A DNA stretch of 64,000 nucleotides from Ctena decussata (Eukaryota > Mollusca > Bivalvia > Lucinida > Lucinidae). How positions within the stretch are numbered: the stretch's first letter is position 1; each line of letters begins with the position of its first letter. Position numbers and translations under genes: made by a program. The notes below the pieces were generated by a model. The model had not been told where the DNA came from, searched no databases, and saw only the letters and a program-made list of their open reading frames with translations. Positions 23,218-36,059 of this stretch are shown here, piece by piece. The stretch spans positions 106,495,842-106,559,841 of the forward strand of contig OZ022500.1 of NCBI GenBank assembly GCA_963989385.1. Reading direction: 5' to 3'.

Positions 23218-23463
23218 CCCATTGCATTCTGGGTATTTTTTGTCGTCTGCTGAAATTGTCGTTTGCATCAAAAATCAAGAATATTTTGACAAAATTGGTC
23301 TAACTAACCCTTGTAGAAATGATGTCTAGGCAGCAAACAGTTTGGATCTCAGATCAGGCCCCACGTTTGCAAACAGTTTGGATCTCAGATCAGGCCCCAC
23401 GTTTGTGGGGCCTGATCTGGATCCAAACTGTTTGCCCAGATGGGGTGTCCCGAATGGAATGGG
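23218..23463. mobile_element. piggyBac-like TTAA MITE, copy 2, with internal duplication
   Basis: ttaa then cccattgcattctgggtatt; the right end is cgaatggaatggg followed by ataa, so the right TTAA is mutated. A 36-bp segment starting gcaaacagtttggatctcag is present twice in tandem (about 23332-23403), unlike copies 1 and 3. Confidence 0.82.
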
Positions 23464-25929
23464 ATAATGCTCTTTTATACTGGTAACGAAGGTTTGCAGT
23501 ATTTTGGTTGGAGGATTGAAAGGATTTTTATGTGCAGTTTTCATATGTCAAAGCAACTTCATTTATACTTAACAACTCCATTGTCTTGTTTGTAAACAGC
23601 TTCTGTATTAACATTTTGAAAATTTGCACTTGGATGATACCGAAACTTTATCTTTTATTCAAATACTTGTCTTGTGAGGATCGATAAAAAACTAAATAAA
23701 TATTTTATTTTACCAACAGAAGAGTTGAAAATAAGCATTAACTGTTATTATATTGGTCGCTGTGTGGGGTTGAAAGATACTACTTGCGTCATTTAACTTC
23801 TTATTTAATATGGTTAAGAAAATATGTGTTTAAGGACTTGTGGGTATATATTATGGCTTCATGATGTTCAAAACAAACTGATCAAGGTCACAAAATGTCT
23901 TCTGTTTATTTAGAGAATTAATTTTGCTGGGCAATACTATTGCAGTTTACCTTAACCTTACCCTGCAAATTTCACAGCTTTAGTCTTTTAGTCTAATGGT
24001 CTGAAATCTCAAATGTAATTGGAGGGAAATTTAAATTTAGCAAGGTTTTTTTTTTGTTGTTGTTGGGGAGGCGGGGAGGAATGACAAAAAAAAAAGAATT
24101 AGGTATTTATGCCTTGTGATTGAGAGATCTCTAGGACTGTCACTGCTATAGTTCAAGTCTGGCTCAGGGCACGTCAGAAAGACCAGCTCTGTTAACAGGT
24201 TGAACAGTTTGCTCAAAATAAGTGCAGTAGTCTTGAAAGGGCTGTAAAAGAAGGCTATAAAACCCAAAGGGAAGAAAAACAAGTCGAAAAATTAACATTG
24301 TGAGGTCACTTAACATGGAACTGAGAGATTTTCTGATAGTAATCTGAAGAATATCCATAAACAGAAAAAAATTACACAATATTCACAAGTTCATTCATTG
24401 GTCCTGTGTGTCCATTTTGAACCCAACAGTTTTACGAACGAAGTTGCATGAATGAAATACATCAGTCATATCGTCAGCAGCCAGGTATACAAAGACATTG
24501 ACTATTTATTCATTTTAATACAACACATAAAACATATCGTAATTTAATGCATGCAAAAAAAAAAGGAAGTAACTTTATGTTACAATGAGGTGCACGTCTG
24601 CAGTGAAATTTATCCAATGGATATAATAACCCTCTGCCAGTAATATATCATGTGGTTTAAGAAGTTACTCTTGCGTATCTCGGCATCGAGCCAGTATTAT
24701 AGTACAATCTGTTGGTAAACTTTGTCAGCATGCACAACTTCTGTTCAAACTTGTTCTGTCGTACTTAGGACTTAATCCAAGCGATATAAAAGCAAACTTC
24801 CGGAGCTTTTGAGTTACAAATCTGATTTTAAAAATCAATAAACTTACTAAAGCTCTCATTAAATTTCATAACATAAGAGTTTGTATACAAAATTGGATTA
24901 GCGGCCGACTAAGGTCATATTAAATTAAAACTGAAATCAAACATAACCGGGATAAGGATTGCGAAAGTTTAAACTAGTCCTGTTATAAATGGTGACAGAT
25001 TTATATCTAACTTATGAATTTGAGGGGGTCTGCCATTTCGTAGATAATACATTAGGTAGCTGCACTACTTTTAGTAGATATGAAAGTTTTATCTTTATGC
25101 TCATGTTTATTCGGAATGAACAGTAGTTACTCAGGTGTCCTTGCTATTGACTTGAACCTAAGGAGCTATATTCATGTGTTAACTGGTTAGAAATAGAAAG
25201 TAATTATTAGCGGCCGACTAAGACTAAGACTATTAAACCTCAACTATAATACCCTTCATCTTCTCACTCATTTGCATATCAGCATCCTCAAATAGATGAA
25301 ATAAAAGAGGCTGTTCATCCCCAAATCATACATATTTTGCATAATATTGTAGCAAATTAAGTCCTGTCTCAGCTGTGTCAGTGCAGTTAAATTCAGGCCA
25401 AAAGCACTCCAAAATCATTGAAACATGCTATTACTTGGATTAATAATGTCTGGTGGTGTTCCACAGGGTTTGTTTCTTTTACCAAACATGGACACTGCAG
25501 GATATGGTCGCAGTTCACTTTTTTTTTTTTTTACAAGCTATAACATGGACATAAAAGTTACAACTCATGTTTGTGGTCAGTTCACCATGGTGGTCAGAGA
25601 TAAGTTGACAGTTTTACAAGGTCATGGTGGTCATTTCCCTGCATTTCTACCTTCAACATTCAGATATGACATTAAATTCACAGCAGGCTAGTTGTCAAAA
25701 TTCTCATATAAATTGGCTGTTAATGTTCTAGTTAACTTACAAAAATATTTAGATTTAATTCTGCTAAGGTGTATGGATACGTATGCCTCCTCGGTTTTGG
25801 CTACCATTTTTACCCATTTTTACGAGATGGACTAAATCTATGCTTATCTTAGCACCATATTGCAGATGCTGAAACCTACACCTGTAGAATTTCAAAAATG
25901 TTTTGTCCAAGCTGTTCAAAGACTAGACA
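23464..25929. other. Unannotated USP intron stretch
   Basis: No supported gene. A 15-bp quasi-palindrome, ttagcggccgactaa, occurs at about 24899 and again at about 25207, which could mark the ends of an unrecognised 320-bp element. Poly-A/T tracts lie at 24048, 24089 and 25520. Confidence 0.45.
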
Positions 25930-25996
25930 GCAAACCGTATAGATCCAGATGAAGCGGCTCATTATGAGCCCCCTCATCTGAATCTGCGCTGTTTGC
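25930..25996. mobile_element. Palindromic family B copy
   Basis: gcaaaccgtatagatccaga / tgaagcggctcattatgagcc / ccctcatctgaatctgcgctg / tttgc. Just to its left ttttgtccaagctgttcaaag matches the side arm found in the 28174 and 43681 copies. From 25997 to 27369 no gene is seen; a tRNA-like tgggttcgagaacc near 27099 is too isolated to call. Confidence 0.75.
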
Positions 25997-27369
25997 AGTT
26001 TCAACTACATGTATTTTATTTTTGTCACTTTTAAGTGCTAATTAGGTAATACTGTTTTCTTCTCTGGTTGGTAAATACCTTTTCGGATGGGGCCGGCTAC
26101 TCCAAAAGGAAAAAAAAAAAGAATCCTCGTAGTATTAAATAAGAACAAATAGTTGCCCATGAGAAGAGATATAAATAATAAGATATCGAAGTGATCTCTC
26201 GTGGATCATATACTATCCACACACCTTAACTAAATTTATGACACACCGCTGTACCTGTCGCTGCATTAGATGCATATGAGTCACTTCTGCAGGACAGAGC
26301 CTTGAATCTTGAACAAAGGATTTAAAGTGTGGTAGAGCTGCCCTCAACCTCAACTTGCAATTAAACTGCGATGAGTCTAATGTTGTCTCTGTACTATGTC
26401 ACCATGAAAATGTTCTGTCATAGTGAAGAACTGCATTTATTACTTGCTTAGGAACAAAGTATTTACTTCAGATGCTTTTATGAGAATACTAATTTGTTTT
26501 GAAATTGAATATCACCATGAATACAAAATTCTTTTTTCAAGTCAGTTTAATGTATTTGCAGTTCATAAAGCAGTACTTAATTTAGCGAGTTCATTTACCG
26601 CCAGCACTCAAGGGTGAAGTCTGAGGAGACCGAGTGTTAAAATTGGGTAAATGTGCCATTTCGGCTTATTCAGTGTTCAAAGGGTTTGCAAATTACCTTT
26701 TCAGCCATTTTAGAGCAAATAACACCTTTCTTAATGTGTGAAACTACATTTTGGAGAAAATTAAAGGTTCCCTGTGGCTGTGGGTTTGTTTCGTATTACT
26801 TATTGTCAGCGATTGACATTGGTTTGAAAGAAAAATATATGTCAAGTGACAGACTAAGTGTACCCTTGCTGTTTATCAATCTTAATAAACTGAGGGTAAA
26901 TGGTTAGTTCGGGTGGCTAAAATCGATCGAATCTTACACACATACACAATGCCTGTATCTTCTAGTATCAGAGTGAAGTGCATCTTCTGCATAAATGGTA
27001 GTTTTTAAATGCAAAAAGTGCAAAGCCAAGGAAGTCATTATCTAATCTAGGGCCACTGGAGCCCTCGGAGTTCAAGAGGTTAAAATCTAGGGATCCTGGG
27101 TTCGAGAACCATCTCTCCAGCTGCACATGTAAACAGGGTTCCATTGCACACAACCTTCCATTATTTACCTTCCCATCATCCTGATATGACTGAAATACTG
27201 TTTAAAAAGGATATAAAATTGCAAGTAATCCATCCATCTGGAGCAACACTGCAAAGTTCCATATTAAGAGAGGCTGCATGTTATTTTGGACTACATGTAC
27301 AATAGGACAAATAAAATTCCAGGTCAAATTATCACAGTTGGAATGACTAGATCACCGGAAGAGTTTATG

Positions 27370-27544
27370 TAACTATGGTGGCTTCTTATAGCAGTAACTA
27401 TGGTGGCTTCTTATAGCAGTAACTATGGTGGCTTCTTATAGCAGTAACTATGGTGGCTTCTTATAGCAGTAACTATGGTGGCTTCTTATAGCAGTAACTA
27501 TGGTGGCTTCTTATAGCAGTAACTATGGTGGCTTCTTATAGCAG
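27370..27544. repeat. Perfect 25-bp tandem repeat, 7 copies
   Basis: The unit taactatggtggcttcttat followed by agcag is repeated seven times with no mismatch (27370, 27395, 27420, 27445, 27470, 27495 and 27520). Complete identity between units points to recent expansion by slippage or unequal exchange. The repeats have no spacers, so this is a minisatellite and not a CRISPR array. Confidence 0.97.
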
Positions 27545-28082
27545 TTCCATACCAGATTTTACATTATGCATCAGCATTCCAAATTTGTGGCATTTTATTT
27601 TGTTGGGTCCTTATCCAGTCTATCTGGCAGAAAGAGGGCTGTGTAATATTGGCAAAGTCACCCCAGATAGCCTCTGTCTACCCACATAAGTGGGTTTATC
27701 ACCAGGGCTTATCAGTGTACTTTTGATTACAGGTACAGCTCAAAAGTAATCCAGATCATAAAAAAGATATACAAAAAGATTAAAAGTTGGCATTATACAA
27801 ACCTTTTGGCATCTTCAGACTCTGAGTTGCACCATCTGAGTAGCATCTGCAATATTTGAGTCCCAAAAATATTTTGATAAAAACCAACCGCCCAGAGCTC
27901 AAAGAAGAGTCATGCTCAGATGTAACTAACTGGTCAGGGTCTTGCCATTTACAGTTAAGGTGTATGTCTACATATCTCCATAGTTTGACAGCCATTTTTA
28001 CAAGGGAGGCAACTTTATCAGATTAGTATGCATTTGGCTTATTCCATCCCCGAGGGGGCTTACTGTTAAAGAATATTTAAGC

Positions 28083-28275
28083 ACCAATAAGCAGACGACA
28101 AAATTTACGTCTGCAAAAATTACGAAAATGCCTTGTCCAAGACATTTCGTATTGAGAATTGAATGACTAGAGGGCAAACAGTGTAGATCTAGATGAGGCG
28201 GCTCATTATGAGCCGCCTCATCAGGATCTACGCTGTTTGCAAATTTTGCTAATTTTGTCACTGGGGCTTAAAGAG
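28083..28275. mobile_element. Palindromic family B, full-length copy
   Basis: The core 28174-28240 is a 67-bp palindrome with gaggcggctcat/atgagccgcctc at its centre. A left side arm (ataagcagacgacaaaattt, acgtctgcaaaaatt, gccttgtccaa) is shared with the copies at 29866, 43585 and 44280, so the mobile unit is about 190 bp. It lies in the large USP intron. Confidence 0.8.
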
Positions 28276-28329
28276 CTAAGCCCCTTTTTGAGTAGAGAAG
28301 CAAAATACTTCCTGTCAGAGTGATGTCCC

Positions 28330-28595
28330 TTGGAGGTGTATCCGTTTACCTTTAGAGATATGGGTACACCTCAGTGTTTCTTTGCCATTTTTGCAAAGGG
28401 GAATGACTTTTGTGACTTCCTGTTTGCTTCTCTGAACGACATATCCCTTCCAAGATAGGGTGTACTCTTAAAGAAAAAAGAGGAGCAAATTCTTTTCTTT
28501 AAGAGGTGACCCCAGTTGAGAAGAGAGGCAGAAGTAGAAGAGGCAGAGTTGCTTCCCCTGAAGATATACCCATTCACTTTAAGTATACCTTCTAA
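28330..28595. mobile_element. Repeat family C copy
   Basis: Both ends carry related sequence in opposite sense: gggtacacctcagtgtttct at the left and gaagatatacccattcactt at the right. The inside holds caagatagggtgtactctta and aagaggtgaccccagttgag. A purine/pyrimidine-biased stretch of tggagtggag phrases follows at 28745-28800. Nothing else is recognised to 29865. Confidence 0.55.
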
Positions 28596-29865
28596 TTTTT
28601 CTGTCATTTATCATCCCATTGTGAAGGCTCTACAAGTGGTTGTCAGTGTCAGGACTGATAAACAGGCTCTTGCTTTTTATGAAGCATAATTGGTTGCTGC
28701 CCTCCTCTCGACTCCACCTGTTTTTATGGTATTCTGTAATAACTGAGGTGGAATGGTGGAGTGGAGTTTTGGAGTGGAGCGATGAAGTGGAGGAGGTTGG
28801 AGGTTCTATTTCAGATTATTCCTGTGGCATATCTTAATATGAATGTCAGAAAATGTTTTGGAGACTGGTTCAACTCAATTTTGGTGTGACAGAGGGAATG
28901 AATTGAACTGTTAGCTGCTCGAAAGGTATTTGTTATGTTTGGAGTGAAGCAGTGGAATGGAGTTGTGTTGTGGGGTTACGATTCTAAGTACTGTTCAGTT
29001 TGCAATATTATATGGATGTGGCTATTCTGATTCATGCAGTAATATCATGTCATAGTGTGTTTCATTGCTCATCATGGTTAAAAGGTGTTTAAATTTTGCT
29101 TGAACGTAATTAATTTGGTGAAGTTTTTAGGCTGTGGTTTTGTCCCAACCTTCGTTAATGAGACTAAGAAATAGGCCAGACCAAAGTTTTCGATTGTGGT
29201 TTAGTCCACTATCATTAAGCCATTTTAAGACGTCAGCCAGACTAGGAACTCGAATTTTATTCAGCTTTATAGCCACATGTTACAAATGGAAATGATTCGT
29301 AGAAATATGCACCAAATGACTTCTTGATGAATATATTGGAAAGATGAGGTGGAGTAAAGCGTTGGACTAAGGACTGAGTGTGGAAGAGAGATAATGTGTG
29401 GGACAAGGTGACTGGGCAGTACATAGCTGAAAGTGGAGAAATACAAAAACCTTTTTTAAATTTTGCATTTACACTTGTTATTGCCTATTGCAGCTACATT
29501 TGTTATGAGACTTTGCTTTTTGCATTAATGAAGGAAACAGCTTGTTCGGTATTCCATATTTGACAAATGCAGAATAAATAGTTAATATTGATTGAAGTCT
29601 TCCGATTTTGTTCCATCAACCTCAGGTGTTTTATCGGCTGACTTTAGAAATTGCCTTTAGCATGATTAAATGAAAATATATGAATCAATATGTACTTTGT
29701 GCCATTGTGATTCATACCTGTATTTGTTTTATACGTTTTCATAGAAACAGTATTGATATTTGTCTTTGTCAGGGCTATATTTGGTTTATGAGGAGGCTGA
29801 ACTGACGTTAAGTGCTGATGAATGGATGTCTGCTATTGCTATAACCAGAAACGAAATAAGTTAAA

Positions 29866-30035
29866 TTTGCAAACAGCGTAGATACAGATGAGGCGGCTCA
29901 TAATGAGCCGCCTCATCTGGATCTACACTGTTTGTCCTCTAGTCTGAATTCTCAGTATGATATTGCTTGGACAATTTTTTTTGAAATTTTGCAGACATTA
30001 ATTTTGTTGTCTGCTTTTTTCTGCTTTAAGGATTA
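29866..30035. mobile_element. Palindromic family B, full-length copy, opposite orientation
   Basis: Core 29879-29935 (gcaaacagcgtagatacaga...ctgtttg) followed on the right by the side arm in inverse form (gaattctcagtatgatattg, cttggacaatttt, gtctgctttttt). The side arm lies on the opposite flank from the 28083 copy, so the unit is inverted. Confidence 0.78.
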
Positions 30036-31455
30036 CTGTAGGGCAGAACTTCAGACTTATGATAATTCCGAGATAGCTTCAGTTTCTTCACTTTTTTGAA
30101 CATTATGTGCATCCCCACAATAAGGCAATTCTGTGGAATGCCAAAACATAGGTTCTTTATGGCAATACATGTATAGCAAAAAAATACCTCAAACCGAAAT
30201 GACATGGAACATTTTTTGGAAGTTGCAAAGCTTTAGTCTGCATTGCAGAATTAAAATTAATCTGTTTTGAGCTGGATCCTTGAAGCTCAGTGTTGCCCCT
30301 TCTGTCATGCCTATGCCCCAATAAGTCTGTAGGCGTGGCTGTAGGCCCAGCCATAAAGTAATTTGGTCGATGCTTATGTGTGTTTATGTATTGGTACACT
30401 GTTTCATCTGTACATGGTGGATCTTTTCATTTGCACAATGTGGAAGAAATTTTGCCAAGTCATGACAAAAGAAAATTGAAGATAATCTTCACCCGGGAGA
30501 TCAAGTAATAGACTGTAACTGTCTTATAATTGTCGTAGATAGCATTGCATGACAGTGTTTGTACATAAACTCAACCAAACAAATATAATGTACCATCCCT
30601 TTGTATTTGGTAAGTAAACAAGTTTGGACGGGCTGTCACACCAGGGTAGATAATCCACGGCTGGATTATTGAAGTGAGACGCCACAATATTGACAAAACG
30701 TTTTGTTCAGTGTAGTCTACGTAGATTTTATCAGCAAAGTTTCTTCTTTGATTGAGTCCCGCAACAGACGTTTTGTCTGTTCAAGCTTTAATAATCCATA
30801 TGTGTCGGTACAATATGAAGTGTAAGTTTTGAGTTTTATATACTTTAAATGCAGTTTATAAACTTCTTAGTACTTGTACCTTAGCCCAAATGAAAACTTG
30901 ACGATCACCAGTCACAGTACTCTTAAAGGAAAGTACCCATTTAATTATTTTCAAAACAATCCATTGGGTATTAAACTCGTTTTGATGGCTGACTTGTTGG
31001 ACTAGGAATTATCTGAAAGCAGATGCCTGTTGGTATATTTGGCACTGATTCATCATGCAGTGCATATTACGTAATAAACACTTTTTGTTAACTAAAGACA
31101 TTTTTATTCTCCTGCAACGTTTGTCACCTTTGGAAACTGGAAATGCAATCCCAGCTGCTTCTTGATGCTATTGTCCATACTCAGTTCAACATTCTGAATT
31201 ATTCAATGTTTTATTCAGTCTTTAGATCTATGATGACAAATATTGAATTTCATGAATTAGGTAGCGCATTTTAATTGCTGAAAGTTTGTAATGCATAAAG
31301 CCTTTGACCATTTTAAAAATGGCTAGCTAGTGCAAAGAGAGCAGAGTCCCAGCTTTAGCTAATCAGCTTTAAATCTCATCAAATCATGCTGTCTGCGTCA
31401 TATAAAAATAGTTTTAGGTCTAAGTCTCTTCTTGGAGCAAACATTGATGGTTTAA

Positions 31456-31674
31456 CCCATTGCATTCTGGGTATTTTTTGTCGTCTGCTGAAATTGTCGT
31501 CTGCATCAAAACTCAAGAATATTTTGACAATATTGGTCTAACTAACTCTTATAGAAATGATGTCTAGGCAGCAAACAGTTTGGATCTCAGATCAGGCCCC
31601 ACGTTTGTGGGGCCTATTCTGGATCCAAACTGTTTGCCCAGATACTCCTAAAGGGGTATCCCGAATGGAATGGT
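31456..31674. mobile_element. piggyBac-like TTAA MITE, copy 3
   Basis: ttaa (31452-31455) then cccattgcattctgggtatt; the right end is cgaatggaatggt then ttaa (31675-31678). The core is a palindrome, aggccccacgtttgtggggcct. The ends are well kept, with one G-to-T change at the right terminus. From 30036 to 31451 no feature is seen. Confidence 0.85.
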
Positions 31675-33375
31675 TTAAAAAAAAACAGCATTCATTAGGA
31701 ATGGTTAAAGTCTCACTGGCTGATTTTCATGAGTCTTATATAATCCCAGACCTGTTTACAACTACGATTTTGGCGTAGTTTCTACGCTTTTTGGCTTCAA
31801 AATATGCTCTACGTTTTAACCATCTAAAACTACGCAAGATTGCAAATTCAGTTTTTAGTCCTTTTCCTGTGATTTTGGGCCATTTTTGGACATATTGGCA
31901 CCTAATTGAAGCATCTATTCAACACTGATAACTGTCAACAGTGCAATTACCTGATTACCGCGAACATACAATCAAATTATGTCACGCTGCATGTGTAATT
32001 ACCACTTAACAATCTTCAAGAGAAGTTCAACAGTGGCAGTATTAGTCATGGTCTATTGATTTTATATCAACTCGTGATGTCAAAAAGGGTTTTGCGGGCT
32101 ACACTGTATTGTCATGTGTTTTCGCGATCTAAAGTTGATTAAACAGTCAACAGGTTAACTGAGTTAAAGGCTGCAATGAAGAAGTCAGAATTTTATTATT
32201 TATCATCTCATCATTACAGATGTATAAGTTTTCCTGAGAAAATAAATACTTCAATTGACAGAGATTATTGGGGTTCACTACTTCTATTAGGATGGAAAAT
32301 AACTTGGTACTATGAATGCTGGCTCTTGCCAAGGATGAAACATAGTTGCCATCCCCAGCTCTTTTCCTCATTTCTGCCTTACCCATACCTATAAAAGACC
32401 TGATTATAAAAAGAGAGAAACAGCCTAGGTTTGAAACCACTATGTCAATGTTTTAGAAAAGTCAAAATACTCCCCCCCCACCCCACATCCACCCACCCAC
32501 ACGAACACACATAATGTTTGGACTACACATGAGTGCTGCAAAATACACTTAGCTGCCTTCCTGACTACACATGGTGAAGTCCAAGAGTAAACAGGACTGT
32601 AATCCATTGACTTCATGCTGTTCATACATAGAGACAACTTCAATTACCAGTAGATCAGCATCTTATAGCAGACTCAATTTTGAATACATTTGTATTTTGA
32701 TCACTCTGCGTTTTAAAGGGAAAAAAAACCTTGTGCCAAACTATTACAGTAGCTTTTTTGATAGTGAATCCATACCATCGATGATACATTATGCAAACAA
32801 GCCATCTCTCAGATCAGCCTGTGCATGATCAGCACTATCATTCTTTGCTTTTCATGAACCAGATTTGACAGATTATTGCTGTAAGCATGGCTAATGTAGA
32901 CTCTAATCAGATTGCCCATGTGGGTGTACAGGCCGACCTGTGTATTTGTGGTTCACATTGGCTGCGAGACATAATTTGTTGGCGTGGCTCAGTTTAATTA
33001 TGATGTTATCTCTTAAGGAGGTTATATTGATTTTCTAATTGGTCAGGGACATTGGATAATTAGTCGTACCTGAGGAAACAGTAATCAGAGACGCGCACAA
33101 GGAACTGAAATCATGCATTCACTGCATGCGTTATATGGATATTTGAACTGAAATTAATTAGAAATTTGAGCTGTGTCTGTCTCCGATAATAGAAAATAGA
33201 TCATTTCATGGACAAAGAATATTGATTCTAAAGGTGTACTGTCGTCTGTATCTTGTTTTGCTTAAGCCAATGAGACAGCCACCTTCTGCTGTCCAGACAC
33301 TGATATTTAATCCCTTTCGTACATTGATTTGGTTAATTCTCAAAGCACCAGAACTGAAAATAACCACCACACGTA

Positions 33376-34260
33376 AGTGGCGGGGTATTATGTTTTCACA
33401 TTGGCCGTCCGTGTGTCCGTCCGTCCGTCCGTAGTATGTACGTCTGTCCATTTGTCCGTCCGCACTTCGTTTCTGTTTGATAACTTAAGTATTTATCAAC
33501 GGATTTCCTTAGAATTTTGCATATGCATTCATATCAAGAATGTCTCACTTGGGATTGTTAATGGGCAAATTTCGATAATTTCAGACAGAGTTATGGCACT
33601 TGTCAATATACAAAAAATGGTTTCTGGCCTCTAGTTCCTTTACTACTTGAAGTATCTTGATGAAACTTCACGAACATGATCGAAGTAACTAAAGCTTTTA
33701 TATGAGCACAGAAATTTTATCATCAGGGATTATCTGCCCCTGCCCTGGGGCTATATACATATACGTATAAAATCGTGAAATATTTCATATAAAATCAGAA
33801 TTTGAAGCAATTTTTCTGAAACTACAGCAAATTGTCAGTGATGAAAGCCTCCAGTGATGCTCAAATTTACCCCATTTGAGTTATCTGCCTCCCTCCCCCT
33901 CCCCGGGCTATATACATGCATGAAATGATGATATCTATATAAATTCATAAGAAACAGATTTTCAGAAATGTACATCTGATGAAAGAAGCAATAATAGCTT
34001 CTTGTGGTGATTTGACCCTTTAGGGGTTATCTGCCCCTACCCTGTGGCCACATGCTTAAAATCACTAAAATTGTATTTGACTAGAGTGGTCAATGATTTA
34101 TCTGAAGCTTATTGTAAGTGATCAGAGTAATGAAGTGTCCTGTCATGACAAAGATTTTTATCCTTGTTCAGTGGGGTCAGGTTGCCCCTGCCCTGGGGTT
34201 ATACAGAGAAAAAAAATAATTCTGGAAAAATCAGTGTGTAAATAAGGTTTGCAGTGGTGG
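33376..34260 (+). mobile_element. Tandem-array element with GTCC microsatellite, P1
   Basis: Begins with taagtggcggggtattatgt, then gtccgtccgtccgtccgtag (33415-33440), then about four diverged units of roughly 150 bp, each marked by ttatctgcccctgccctggg and ctatatac (near 33730, 33885, 34026, 34180). The plan of a conserved head, a short microsatellite and a core of 150-170 bp tandem repeats matches the 'pearl' type of mobile elements described in bivalves, which are thought to be non-autonomous Helitron relatives. Assignment is by architecture only. From 31675 to 33375 nothing is seen. Confidence 0.6.
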
Positions 34261-35652
34261 GGTATCACGCAGTCGTTTGCTATGCTTTTATTTTTGCCTT
34301 TTTTTTTGTGAGAGAGATGGGGGAAGGGGGATGAGGCTGGAAGGGGTGTGGTGCATTGAGGATTATATTGAACTGTTTTTGGCTGAGAGGATTTAATATG
34401 TTATGAGATCACTCAACATAAAATGAGCATGTATTTTTTTTTCTTTTTTTTTTTTGAAAAATAGTAGAAAACCCTTTATTGTTTTTATTGCTTCCTGATA
34501 ATAGACAACATTGATTTTAGCGATATTAAGCACCGAAGCTGGACAGTGTGTTACTTATTGATTGGCGCTGATGTGAAAACTCGTTTAAATCACTAATGAC
34601 AAAGTGGAGAGGGTGGAAAGGTGATAAGGATCAAATTGAACTGATTTTCACCTTTGTTTCAAATGAACTTCATTGATGCTGGATTGAAGTTGTAAATTTA
34701 CATATAAACTGTTGGGTTGACAACAATTTTTATTGTTCTCCGATCTCACGAGGGACAACCCATTAGGCTGATGAGCCATTTAATGTCCACTTAATAATTC
34801 ATAAAATCTGATATGACAACAAGCAATCTCAATGAAAAAAACATGAAACAGTAGATAGAAATGGTCAAAGTGATCACCTCAAGAACAAAATTTAGCATTT
34901 AGTTACAGGCAGTTAATTCGAAGAATTTTTGCAATTTTATAATGCAAGGGGAGTCCTTTTGTGCATAATATGTATGATTAATTAAGTCAGTTTTATGTAT
35001 ACACATATACATTGCATATTCATGTTAATATATTTCTGTCGTAATTCAAATTTTCTAACATTTTATTCAACTTAGCTAATGTTTCAAATATTTTACTGAC
35101 CCATCTAGCTGTCATATGATTTTCTGCTAGGACAGTCAGCTGTCACTAATCCTGATATTACACAGAGTTGTCACCCCTGGGGCTGCTTGATAGCTGTCCC
35201 CCAGATATAATCAGTGACAATGTGCGGTAAGGTATCTGGATCTTTTCTCAGGCATAAATGTTGACACTTAGTTTTAATATCTTATCACTCTTACTGTTAA
35301 TTGCATGTAGCACATAATTATGGATATAGGTATACTATGAAGTTTGATATTTTATGTAAGTGCCCCCCCCCCCTCTTGAAATAAAGTCTTTATTATTATT
35401 ATTATTATTATGTAAGTCTTCTTCAGTGTTTTTCAGTTAATTTCTGATATTGCAGAAGCTATTCCTAGTATAAAACTACACCATTTCTCCTAAAGGGTCA
35501 TGTGCAATCAGCTTTTCTTCAGTTTTAGTGCCAATAAGTCCAAGGGTTTCAGGTACATATTTCTAGATCAAAACCTACTTTCTCAGATTGAATAGGTATT
35601 TTTTTCTTTCTGTCATTTTAGGCTAACGTAAATTATCTTTGTATTTTTTCAG
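34261..35652. other. USP intron stretch with simple repeats
   Basis: Only low-complexity tracts are seen: poly-T with C interruptions (34433-34455), a C11 run at 35363 and (att)n at about 35387-35411. The acceptor of the next exon is at 35651-35652. Confidence 0.6.
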
Positions 35653-35745
35653 GTGTTCTGGCACATTGATGTATTCCGCCGCAGTTATAGACGTCTCTCT
35701 GGCCACTTGTGCATGGGACACTCCTGCATATTTTGTGCATTAAAG
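35653..35745 (+). CDS. USP54: USP53/54-like protease, residues 53-83
   Basis: The acceptor gtattttttcag ends at 35652 and the donor aaag|gtaggc follows 35745. The 93 bases give 31 codons in phase 0. [15 protein letters not shown] continues the Cys-box helix exactly where human USP54 has [28 protein letters not shown] matches the family's [13 protein letters not shown] with all three cysteines (residues 72, 77, 80). This exon is separated from the Cys-box exon by 17.6 kb of transposon-rich intron, so correct splicing across it is essential for any catalytic domain. No frameshift or stop is seen. Confidence 0.95.
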
Positions 35746-35891
35746 GTAGGCTTGGCCTTGATTCAACAGGACTAATTTGAAAGTTTTGTGCCCAGTTGTT
35801 GAAAATTAATGACGTCGTTAAGTTAATAAGATGTTACATTTTCAAACCTATCATACTCAGAAACATTGACATTTATTTCAAAGAAAACCAG

Positions 35892-36059
35892 GAGTTTTTG
35901 CATTGCAGATATTTTCAGCAAATCCTTGACTAATGGCTCTTTCAACTAACAATGCTTTGAACAGCCGGGCCATGAATTTGCAGTTGGGTGACCATACTTT
36001 CATACTAAGGTACACTTATTGTCAAGGATTTGCTGAAAATATCTGCAATGCAAAAGCTC
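35892..36059. repeat. Inverted repeat with 39-bp arms
   Basis: gagtttttgcattgcagata at 35892 onward is mirrored at 36021-36059, with 90 bases between. The arms match almost perfectly. It begins 147 bp after the USP exon. No known family. Confidence 0.75.

Noticed and set aside
27045..27150. tRNA-derived SINE suggested by tgggttcgagaacc
   Set aside because: A B-box-like motif alone; I found no A box at the right distance, no body and no target duplication.
27370..27544. CRISPR array
   Set aside because: The 25-bp repeats are directly adjacent with no spacers, and the host is an animal genome.
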